Below are positions 17,816 to 25,633 of a stretch of DNA of 64,000 bases, one piece after another. This stretch comes from UBA2287 sp964479665. Its GTDB lineage: Bacteria; Bacteroidota; Bacteroidia; Bacteroidales; Tenuifilaceae. The position numbers and the translations under genes were made by a program. Location of the stretch: positions 1 to 64,000 of the forward strand of contig CAYZNN010000011.1 of NCBI GenBank assembly GCA_964479665.1, read 5' to 3'. The notes beneath the pieces are model-generated. The model ran no database searches. It was not told the origin of the DNA and saw nothing but the letters and a program-made list of their open reading frames with translations. Positions within the stretch are counted from its first letter, which is position 1, and each line of letters starts with the position of its first letter.

Positions 17816-18243
17816 ACGTTACAGCATCATATTATTAACAATCTGTAAATTATATTAACGATGTTTTTAGAGATGCCCATGTGTATAATTTTATCAGAAA
17901 AATATACATCAAAAAAAGTCCGTCTCATATATTTTTCGAGGCTTTTGAAGTGTTAATAACGAGTTTTTTTTAAAAGAAACTATTGTTTATTATCTTCTTT
18001 AACTTATATTAGCTCCCGTTAACGTTTGTTTTGGCCATTGTTAATTGTTTGTTAACCTGATTTTATTAATTTAACTTGATACTACACGACAAGTTAAGTC
18101 ATTTATTTTCAGATAAATGATGTTTTTTAACAAGCATTTCCCAACCCATATAAACGCACTTAAAAGCAAAAAATGAATTTTATTAACCTTAATTTTTAAT
18201 CAATTAACCAAATCTTTCAATTACTAACTTTAAAACTTTATTT
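17816..18243 (+). other. AT-rich leader upstream of susC
   Basis: About 430 bases with no credible coding frame. The only promoter-like core near the susC start is an imperfect TAACTTTA about 20 bases before the ATG, so the real promoter may lie further up. The region probably also holds the right end of the insertion sequence. Confidence 0.4.
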
Positions 18244-21200
18244 ATGAAAAGATTCGCAGTTATATTGGGATTATTGGTTTTCTGCTGTTTGACACAGGGT
18301 TTTGCACAAACCCGTCAGATATCGGGAACAGTAACCAGTTCTGAAGACGGTATGCCCTTTCCTGGCGTATCGGTAACTGTTAAGGGCACCACCATTGGTA
18401 TGTCTACCGACATGAATGGTAAGTACACCCTTAACGTACCAGCTAATGCAACTACCCTTGTGTTCTCTTTTATTGGTTTTAAAACCAAAGAGGTTGCCAT
18501 TACCGGTAATGTAATCGATGTTGTTCTCGATCCTGATACTCAGGAGCTCGATGAGGTTGTTGTGGTTGCCTACGGTACTGCTACAAAATCGAGCTTCACA
18601 GGTTCTGCATCAACAGTAAAGGCTGAGAAGCTCGAGAAAATTCAAACCAGTTCCGTATCGAAAGCATTAGAAGGTGCTGCCGCTGGGGTTCAGGTTATCT
18701 CAACATCCGGACAGCCTGGCGAGGATGCAACAATCCGTATCAGGGGTATTGGCTCTATTAATGCATCTTCGGCTCCTCTGTACGTTGTTGACGGGGTTCC
18801 TTACGGTGGAAATATTAGCGCCATTAACCCAAGCGACATTGAGTCGATTTCGGTTCTGAAAGATGCTGCTGCTAACTCGCTTTACGGTTCGCGCGCTGCC
18901 AACGGTGTTATTATGATTACCACAAAAAAAGGTACCAAAGGTTCTTCTAAAGTTACCTTCGAAAGCCGCATGGGTGTTAACTCAAGGGGTATACCCGAAT
19001 ATGACATTGTAATGGATCCAGGTAAATTCTACGAACTCTCTTGGGAAGCACTTCGCAATCAGAGTCTTTACACCATTCAAGGTCTTCTTCCTGCCGATGT
19101 TACTGAGGCTGACCTTTTAATTGCTGGGCAGTACGCCACCGATAATCTTATTTCAGGCGTAGGTTTCTATAATAACTACAATGTAGCAAACAATCAGGTT
19201 GTATTAACTGATGGAAAACTTAACCCTGCTGCTAGCTTAACATACAACGACAAGTGGCACGATGAGATGTTTGCCAACTCAGTCCGTCAGGAGTACCAAC
19301 TGCAATTTTCGGGTGGAAGTGAGAAAACTACCCACTTTATTTCGTTTGGTTATTTGAACGACAAAGGGTATGTTACCCGCTCGAACTTTGAGCGCTTGAG
19401 CACACGTGCCAACCTCGATTATCAGGTTTACGATTGGTTGAAAGTTGGTAACAACTTTGCATATTCTCGCGAAACTCAGAACTTCCCAATCTCTAGCGGT
19501 TCGGCTTACGTGAACATGTTCATGTTTACCCGTAATATTCCCGTTATTTATCCTGTATACCTCCGCGATGTAAACGGTAACTATGTATACAATGCTAAAA
19601 ACGAGAAAATTTACGACTTTGGTCAGTCGCCCATTTACAGTGCAACTGGTGATATTTTAGGAGCTTATGCTCGTAGATATGGTTCGAATGTTAACCCTGT
19701 TGCTTCTACTGCTCTCGATATTCGTGAGAACAGATATGAGGTCATTTCTATTCGTCCCTACATTGAGGCTCGTTTCCTGAACGATTTCAAATTTACAACC
19801 AACCTTAGCGTTGACAGTAGGAATTACTTAGGAACTGACTATCAGAATCCAATTTATGGAAGTGGTGAAGCAGTTCAAGGAAGGGGAAACAAATACCAAA
19901 CACAATACTTGGTTTCTACCTTCAACCAGTTATTAACATGGAATAAGACATTCAACCAACATAATGTTGAGGTACTATTTGGACATGAGTCTTTCTTAAC
20001 ACAGTACGATTACCTTTACGGACGTAAAGAAAAGTTCTTCATTCCCGATATTCCCGAACTATCTAACGCTGTAATCCTTGCCGGAGGCAACTCTTACGTT
20101 ACTAAAACCCGTCAGGAGTCTTACTTCTCTAGAGTATCTTACAACTTCGATAACAAGTACTTTATTTCGGCTAGCTATCGTCGCGATGGTTCGTCCCGTT
20201 TCCATCCCGATCACCGTTGGGGAGGTTTCTGGTCAGTTGGTGGTGCATGGCTTGTTGGTAAGGAAGAGTTTATGCAAGGAATTACCTTCATAAACGACCT
20301 AAAATTTAAAGCTAGTTATGGTATTAACGGTAACAATGCCCTTCTCGATGCAGGTGGATTAACTGTATACACTCCATACCAGGACCTATTTGAGGTTACT
20401 AATGTTGGAGGAGAGATAGGATTAACCCAAGTATATAAAGGTAATAAGGAAATTACCTGGGAAAAGAGTAAGAACCTTAATATTGGTATCGAGGGTCGCT
20501 TCTTCTCGAAACTTTGGGTAGAGCTCGATTACTTCCATAAGTTTACCGAGGATCTTCTTTTCAATCAACCTCTTCCACCATCCAGTGGTTTCTCTTATTT
20601 CCCCAACAATATAGGAAACATGGTTAATAAAGGTTTTGAAGGACTTCTTTCATACGATATTGTTAGCCAAAAGGATTTCAGTTGGAATGTGTCTGTTAAC
20701 TTTACGCACTATCAAAACGAACTTACCGAGCTACCTGAGTATATAAATAAGAACCCACTAGGAGGTCTTCCTACAGGTGACAAGATTCTTATGGAGGGTG
20801 GTGGAATTTATGATTTTTACCTCGAAGGATATCTTGGTGTTGATCCTACCAATGGAATGGCCATTTACTACTTGAAGAGCCCTGTAACTGGTGCCGACTC
20901 AACAACTCAAACAACAAGTAACCTAACCCGTAGGGTAGTTGGAACTGCAATTCCCGACCTTTATGGTGGAATTTCTACAAGTTTAAATTATAAAGGATTC
21001 GACTTCTCTGTTGGACTTTCTTACCAAATTGGTGGCTTGGTATACGATGGTAGTTACCAAGGTTTAATGAGTGGCTCGTCGGAACTTGGTGGCAATAACC
21101 TTCACGTAGATGCTCTTAACCGCTGGACTCCCGAGAATCCTAACACCGATGTTCCCTTGCTTCTTGTTGGTTACCAAGCTGGTAATAACAGATCAGACAG

Positions 21201-21441
21201 ATGGCTAATTGATGCTTCTTACTTTAATGTAAGGAACATTACCTTAGGTTACACAATCCCCATCAAGAAACTGATGCCAACCGCACCAATAAGTTCAATG
21301 AGAGTTTATGCTGTGGGCGACAATGTTTACCTATGGAGCAAGCGTAAGGGTATGGATCCACGCCAGAGCATTGCTGGTTCGGCAGGAAATAATTACTCTC
21401 CCATTAGAACAATTTCAGCTGGTTTGTCGTTAACATTCTAA
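18244..21441 (+). CDS. SusC/RagA-type TonB-linked outer-membrane protein
   Basis: This 1065-residue outer-membrane transporter has a signal peptide (1-22, TQGFAQ), a carboxypeptidase-regulatory-like domain (about 24-105, ISGTVTSSEDGMPFPGVSV), a TonB box/plug (about 110-230, with ALEGAAAGVQV and NSLYGSRAANGVIMITTKKG) and a 22-strand barrel ending in SLTF. With SusD it imports glycans, peptides or other large nutrients. The SusD partner follows after 13 bases. Neither glycoside hydrolases nor a sensor/anti-sigma pair is adjacent, so the substrate cannot be named. Confidence 0.95.
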   Translation: MKRFAVILGLLVFCCLTQGFAQTRQISGTVTSSEDGMPFPGVSVTVKGTTIGMSTDMNGKYTLNVPANATTLVFSFIGFKTKEVAITGNVIDVVLDPDTQELDEVVVVAYGTATKSSFTGSASTVKAEKLEKIQTSSVSKALEGAAAGVQVISTSGQPGEDATIRIRGIGSINASSAPLYVVDGVPYGGNISAINPSDIESISVLKDAAANSLYGSRAANGVIMITTKKGTKGSSKVTFESRMGVNSRGIPEYDIVMDPGKFYELSWEALRNQSLYTIQGLLPADVTEADLLIAGQYATDNLISGVGFYNNYNVANNQVVLTDGKLNPAASLTYNDKWHDEMFANSVRQEYQLQFSGGSEKTTHFISFGYLNDKGYVTRSNFERLSTRANLDYQVYDWLKVGNNFAYSRETQNFPISSGSAYVNMFMFTRNIPVIYPVYLRDVNGNYVYNAKNEKIYDFGQSPIYSATGDILGAYARRYGSNVNPVASTALDIRENRYEVISIRPYIEARFLNDFKFTTNLSVDSRNYLGTDYQNPIYGSGEAVQGRGNKYQTQYLVSTFNQLLTWNKTFNQHNVEVLFGHESFLTQYDYLYGRKEKFFIPDIPELSNAVILAGGNSYVTKTRQESYFSRVSYNFDNKYFISASYRRDGSSRFHPDHRWGGFWSVGGAWLVGKEEFMQGITFINDLKFKASYGINGNNALLDAGGLTVYTPYQDLFEVTNVGGEIGLTQVYKGNKEITWEKSKNLNIGIEGRFFSKLWVELDYFHKFTEDLLFNQPLPPSSGFSYFPNNIGNMVNKGFEGLLSYDIVSQKDFSWNVSVNFTHYQNELTELPEYINKNPLGGLPTGDKILMEGGGIYDFYLEGYLGVDPTNGMAIYYLKSPVTGADSTTQTTSNLTRRVVGTAIPDLYGGISTSLNYKGFDFSVGLSYQIGGLVYDGSYQGLMSGSSELGGNNLHVDALNRWTPENPNTDVPLLLVGYQAGNNRSDRWLIDASYFNVRNITLGYTIPIKKLMPTAPISSMRVYAVGDNVYLWSKRKGMDPRQSIAGSAGNNYSPIRTISAGLSLTF

Positions 21442-21454
21442 AACACTAATAGCA

Positions 21455-22912
21455 ATGAAAAAAGTATTTTTTGGCCTTTTAGGCTTCACCCTTTTACTAG
21501 CCGGATGTTCAGAGGACTTTCTGAACGTTCAGACTTCCGATGTAATTACAAAAATTACATTGGACGAGTATGCCAACTCCAGCCCCGAGGCTGTAATCTC
21601 TCTAACTGAACCTATTGTTACTGGGTTTTATTCCAGAATGATTACTTACCAAGGTAACCACGACGTATTTGGACAAAAAGCGGTTGACCTATCGATGGAC
21701 CTTCAAGGTATGGATATGGTTCAAACCAGTCACCACTGGTTTGGCTGGGACTACCTTATGGAGAACCGCGATTATAACTATCGTAGGGTTAACAGAACTT
21801 GGGAATACTATTATCAGTTGATTTTTTCTGCCAACGAGGTGCTAAAACTTATGCCAGAGGTTGCTGTTGACCCAAGATTGAAAAGCCTTAAGGGACAAGC
21901 TCTGGCTATCCGTGCTTTTTCCTACTACTACCTAGTTCGTATCTATCAGTTTACCTACGATGGACACCAGCAGCGCCTTGGAGTTCCTTTGTACCGTTTA
22001 ACTGGAGCAGAGTGGGAAGATGGACGCAGAGCTACCGTTGAGCAAGTTTACCAAGGTATTATTGATGACTTTACCGATGCTTACAACTATCTGAAAGATG
22101 TAACCATAACTGGTAAAACTGCTATCAATGACAAAACCACCGCTCTATTCTTAGCCGATGCTTACCTAACCATGAAAAATTACGAGCAGGCTGCTCACTA
22201 TGCAAATATTGCTCGCCAGGGTTACAGTTTAATGAGCAGTACGCAGTACAAAGAGGGTTTCAACGATGTTACCAACCCCGAGGTTATGTGGGGAACCGAT
22301 GTAACAGCTGAAAACACTACCATTTACGCTTCGTTCCCATCGCACATTTGCCATTGGAATGCCGATGGTACGTTAGCTGGAGGTTATGGTGGCCCTTTCG
22401 CTCCTAAAGCGATTTACAACGTTCTTTATGATGCAATACCCGCAAGCGACGTTCGTAAAGAGATTTTCGAATTTACCGATGATACTAGGAGGTATTTCAA
22501 CCGAAAGTTCCTGCAATTGCCTGGTTTCCTTGCCGACCTTATTTTTGCTCGCGTTGCCGAGGCCTACCTTATTGAAGCAGAAGCATTAACCTACGCCAAC
22601 GAGGCTCAAGCTCGCCAGGTTCTTTTCCAATTAATTTCAACTCGCGACCCTAACTACACCTTGTCTACCAACAGTGGCGATGCACTTAGAGAAGAGATTC
22701 AACTTCATAAGAGAATTGAACTTTGGGGCGAGGGTCGTGTTCAGTTCGATCGTAAGCGCCTGAAACTGGGTGTTGACAGGTCTGACCTGACCAATAACCA
22801 CAGGGCCGATGCACGTTTGGTATTCCCATGGAACGATAAAACTTTCGTTTTTGCAATGCCTTCATCTGAAATCAATGCAAATCCGAATCTTCAACTCGAC
22901 GAAAACCAATAG
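21455..22912 (+). CDS. SusD/RagB-type nutrient-binding lipoprotein
   Basis: This 485-residue lipoprotein has the lipobox LLAGC at about 14-18, followed by SusD-like helices with TPR-type features (AIRAFSYYYLVRIYQFTYD) and the C-terminal RagB/SusD region with HKRIELWGEGRVQFDRKR and a closing PSSEINANPNLQ. It caps the SusC barrel and binds the nutrient at the cell surface. It is the last gene of the two-gene operon and ends at a strong terminator. Confidence 0.94.
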   Translation: MKKVFFGLLGFTLLLAGCSEDFLNVQTSDVITKITLDEYANSSPEAVISLTEPIVTGFYSRMITYQGNHDVFGQKAVDLSMDLQGMDMVQTSHHWFGWDYLMENRDYNYRRVNRTWEYYYQLIFSANEVLKLMPEVAVDPRLKSLKGQALAIRAFSYYYLVRIYQFTYDGHQQRLGVPLYRLTGAEWEDGRRATVEQVYQGIIDDFTDAYNYLKDVTITGKTAINDKTTALFLADAYLTMKNYEQAAHYANIARQGYSLMSSTQYKEGFNDVTNPEVMWGTDVTAENTTIYASFPSHICHWNADGTLAGGYGGPFAPKAIYNVLYDAIPASDVRKEIFEFTDDTRRYFNRKFLQLPGFLADLIFARVAEAYLIEAEALTYANEAQARQVLFQLISTRDPNYTLSTNSGDALREEIQLHKRIELWGEGRVQFDRKRLKLGVDRSDLTNNHRADARLVFPWNDKTFVFAMPSSEINANPNLQLDENQ

Positions 22913-22924
22913 TCGATATAGATT

Positions 22925-22956
22925 AAAAAAACCACCGCTTGCGGTGGTTTTTTTTT
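22925..22956 (+). terminator. terminator after susD
   Basis: Stem AAACCACCGC / GCGGTGGTTT with a TT loop and long T-run, 13 bases after the susD stop. Confidence 0.92.
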
Positions 22957-22970
22957 GAATTTAAATGAAA

Positions 22971-23160
22971 CTACTTCCTGAATTTTCGAATAAACTCCTC
23001 CACTTCGGGTACTCCACCCTGGTAAATAGGGTAGACGTTGTATGGCTCTTTTGGAGTGGTTTCGCCGTTTATGGGTGTTAGCATGAGGCGCTTCACCTCA
23101 TCGCGGTCGTTGGTTTGGCCCAGCGCCCATCCCAATTTTATGTATGCGGTTTCGGGTAGC
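22971..23160 (-). pseudogene. orphan copy of the gatD 3' end
   Basis: These 190 bases match 24247-24436, the last 62 codons and stop of gatD, at all but 7 positions and in the same orientation. Read on the minus strand they still give an open frame ending in FIRKFRK and the same TAG, with three amino-acid changes (Glu to Asp, Gly to Val, Leu to Pro). There is no start or upstream gatD sequence: homology stops abruptly at 23160. It is the remnant of a duplicated or displaced 3' end, with the toxin-antitoxin pair lying between the two copies. Confidence 0.93.
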
Positions 23161-23197
23161 GCCCAGCGTGAAATACAACTCTTGTTGAGGCTGGGGG

Positions 23198-23512
23198 TTA
23201 TTCTTCTATTTTCTCTATCTTTTTTGGGTTTGGCCTACAGTAAAAGACTGATATTATCCTTATCAGGTTTTCATTAAAACGATAAATTATTTTATAATTG
23301 TTCTTTACAATAAATCTATATTCAAAGGGTCTTTCTGAAAGGAGGGGCTCTTTGATTCCTATCAACGGGTTTGATTCAAGTAGAATAGTCTCTTCGATTA
23401 ACGTTTTCACTAATTTATTTGCAATTACTGGACTTGCTTTTAATTTATAGTAATCATAAATGTCTTCTAGTTGGGTGAGTGCAAAATCTGTCCAAAGAAC
23501 CTTTACCTCCAT
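23198..23512 (-). CDS. RelE/ParE-family toxin
   Basis: This 104-residue basic protein has the RelE/ParE fold pattern: N-terminal VLWTDFALTQLEDIYDYY, a helical pair, then RPFEYRFIVKNNYKIIYRFNENLIRIISVFYCRPNP. RelE members cut mRNA on the ribosome and ParE members block gyrase; the sequence does not decide between them. It starts with ATG at 23512, overlapping the antitoxin stop by 10 bases, with the ribosome-binding GGAGG inside the overlap, so the two are translationally coupled. The pair lies between two copies of the gatD 3' end. Confidence 0.85.
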   Translation of the reverse strand: MEVKVLWTDFALTQLEDIYDYYKLKASPVIANKLVKTLIEETILLESNPLIGIKEPLLSERPFEYRFIVKNNYKIIYRFNENLIRIISVFYCRPNPKKIEKIEE

Positions 23513-23745
23513 TTGTCAACTTTTTTAAGTAGCTCTCTTGCTTCTACTACCCGACCGTTCATAATATCATCTTCTGATTTTTCAATCATCTGATTAAATT
23601 CATTCATTGTCATTGGTTTAATTTCCATGTCAACCCATTTTTTCCTTTCAGTCCTTAAAAGTACTTCTAATTTGGCAACAAGGTCTTCATCGGAGATTCT
23701 AAGGAATTCCTGTACAAAGTTTAATTTTCTTGCAATTAAATCCAT
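23503..23745 (-). CDS. antitoxin of the RelE/ParE pair
   Basis: This 80-residue protein precedes and overlaps the toxin gene. The start is ATG at 23745 (MDLIARKLNFVQEFL); a TTG three codons upstream is possible. The sequence is helical and rich in Glu/Lys (MNEFNQMIEKSEDDIMNGRVVEARELL), like the small antitoxins that neutralise RelE-type toxins with a C-terminal helix. No standard DNA-binding domain is obvious. Identification rests mainly on the gene order and overlap. Confidence 0.75.
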   Translation of the reverse strand: MDLIARKLNFVQEFLRISDEDLVAKLEVLLRTERKKWVDMEIKPMTMNEFNQMIEKSEDDIMNGRVVEARELLKKVDKWR

Positions 23746-23830
23746 TGAAGTCAAGTTTTTACAAAAATAAGGGATTTAAGGGTCAAAGTAAAGTCTTCCA
23801 CGTTTTTTGTTATCTCCTTGCCCCTAACTA

Positions 23831-24008
23831 GAGTCTGTCTTTAAATTCGTTATTGCGAGCTTGGCGTTCTTTGCCAAACGAAGCAACCGCAGCGAAGTTC
23901 GACATAGTCAATCTGCTAATTTAAGTGATAGGTTGGCATTGCCGAACCCTTCAGGTTTCTCAAAAACGCTTGCAATAACGTATGAATATGACTTTACGGA
24001 CAGACACT
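23831..24008. repeat. MITE-like palindromic element
   Basis: The ends are imperfect inverted repeats: GAGTCTGTC--TAAA ... CGTTATTGCGAGC at the left, and its reverse complement GTGTCTGTC--TAAA ... CGTTATTGCAAGC at the right, the right arm with about nine extra bases. TAACTA flanks both sides (23825-23830 and 24008-24013, the last base shared with the right end), as a target duplication would. The inside (23860-23970) has no coding frame. This is the form of a small non-autonomous element. Confidence 0.65.
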
Positions 24009-24093
24009 AACTAAGCAATAGCTTTGAGCATTTTGTAAGATCTGATGAAAGGTGACTTATAACTTTTGAAGTTTTAAAAACTGGAGTTAGCCC

Positions 24094-24138
24094 AACGTTT
24101 GAGATAATAAATATCAGAACTCCATATAATCAAACGTT
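24094..24138. repeat. 9-bp inverted repeat
   Basis: AACGTTTGA and its complement TCAAACGTT are separated by 27 AT-rich bases, in the non-coding stretch between the MITE-like element and the gatD stop. It could be a hairpin, an operator or chance. The rest of 24014-24246 shows no gene. Confidence 0.4.
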
Positions 24139-24246
24139 AGACATGTTAGACATTTAAATAGTATGCATTGTTTATCACTGGTGGAATCGAAAGCCTGCCA
24201 GAACAGTAGGTGGGCTGGTCACATTCTCAACCGTTAGGTTTTATGT

Positions 24247-25632
24247 CTACTTCCTGAATTTTCGAATAAACTCCTCCACTTCGGGTACTCCACCCTGGTA
24301 AATAAGGTAGCCGTTGTATGGCTCCTTTGGAGTGGTTTCGCCGTTTATGGGGGTTAGCATGAGGCGCTTCACCTCCTCGCGGTCGTTGGTTTGGCCCAGC
24401 GCCCAGCCCAATTTTATGTACGCGGTTTCGGGTAGCATATTCTCTGCCGGAATTATCCCCTTTGCCATAAGGTCGCGGCCAGTATCGTACACGTACATAT
24501 GGGCATAACCCCAAAGAGTTTGCACGGTCATGTATATATGTACCCCTTTTTGCGTAGCCCTTTCAATGGCCGGATAGAGAGGTTTATTAATATGTCCCAA
24601 TCCAGTACCGGCAATAATTATCCCTTTATAGCCATTATCAACCAGCGAATCAATAATATCGGGCTGCATGTTTGGGTAGTAGTAAACTATGGTAACCTTC
24701 TCTTCAAAAAAGGGTAGAATGGTAACATTTCTGTCCTTACGACGGTGATTGTAACTTTCTTTGAGTGGTTTAACTCCATCCTTACGGCTCACAGTAGCAA
24801 TAGGTATTTCGCCAATGGTGCGGAAGGTGCTACGGTACGACGAGTGCATTTTACGAACCCGAGTTCCCCTGTGCAGAAAGCCATACTCGTCGGAGGTTGG
24901 CCCAAACATACATACCATAACTTCGGCAATGTCGGAGTGGCCTGCTGTGTAGGTTGCGTGCATTAGGTTTAAAGCAGCATCGCTGCTGGGACGGTCGGAG
25001 CTGCGCTGCGAACCCACCAGTACAATTGGAACGGGTGAGTTTTGAACCATGAACGTTAGCGCCGCTGCCGTGTGGCTAAGGGTATCGGTGCCGTGTCCAA
25101 TTATTATTCCATCGATTCCATTCTCAATCTCTTTGCCAATGGCAATAGCAAGCGCTTTGTACTGCTCAGGCCCCATGTTTTCGCTGAAAACAGCGAAGAG
25201 TTTCTCGGTGCTGAGGTTGCAAATATCGGCAAGTTCGGGTACTGCCCCGTAAAGTTCGCCTGGCGAAAAGGCAGGAATTACTGCACCGGTTCGGTAGTCG
25301 AGACGCGAAGCAATGGTACCTCCAGTTCCCAAAAGTTTCACTTTGGGCAGGTTGGGTGTAAACGGGAACTCCTTTTCGGGAATTTTATAGGTAGCTTTTG
25401 AGTACCCAACCTCCTTCATGGCGGTTATGGTGAAAATATCGATTCCAATATTATAGCCCGTTTCAATTTTCAGAACAATATGAATGTCGTCGTCGTTTTC
25501 GGCGCGGGGCAGAACGGTACCCTTAAACTCGCCTCGAGAGGTACTAATTATTGCCTTTCCCCAAACGCGTACATTGTATTTTTTCAATGTTTCGAGTGCG
25601 CGACCCTTGTAGCCTTGAAAAATATCTTCCAT
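24247..25632 (-). CDS. gatD: archaeal-type Glu-tRNA(Gln) amidotransferase subunit D
   Basis: GatD is the asparaginase-like subunit that frees ammonia for amidation of Glu-tRNA(Gln) to Gln-tRNA(Gln) by GatE. The 461-residue protein has the GatD-specific N-terminal barrel (about 1-80, YKGRALETLKKYNVRVWG) before a type-I asparaginase domain with both catalytic threonines, in LLGTGGTIASR and IIGHGTDTLSHTAAAL, and the Lys in RKMHSSYRSTF. Plain L-asparaginases lack that N-terminal part. The start is ATG at 25632, one base after the gatE stop; an upstream TTG would overlap gatE. Translational coupling with gatE and its identity confirm the pair. The last 190 bases are duplicated downstream at 22971-23160. 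Confidence 0.93.
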   Translation of the reverse strand: MEDIFQGYKGRALETLKKYNVRVWGKAIISTSRGEFKGTVLPRAENDDDIHIVLKIETGYNIGIDIFTITAMKEVGYSKATYKIPEKEFPFTPNLPKVKLLGTGGTIASRLDYRTGAVIPAFSPGELYGAVPELADICNLSTEKLFAVFSENMGPEQYKALAIAIGKEIENGIDGIIIGHGTDTLSHTAAALTFMVQNSPVPIVLVGSQRSSDRPSSDAALNLMHATYTAGHSDIAEVMVCMFGPTSDEYGFLHRGTRVRKMHSSYRSTFRTIGEIPIATVSRKDGVKPLKESYNHRRKDRNVTILPFFEEKVTIVYYYPNMQPDIIDSLVDNGYKGIIIAGTGLGHINKPLYPAIERATQKGVHIYMTVQTLWGYAHMYVYDTGRDLMAKGIIPAENMLPETAYIKLGWALGQTNDREEVKRLMLTPINGETTPKEPYNGYLIYQGGVPEVEEFIRKFRK

Positions 25633-25633
25633 T

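Noticed and set aside
24094..24138. Inverted repeat as an intrinsic terminator for the gatED operon
   Set aside because: The loop is 27 bases and there is no T-run on the minus strand after it.
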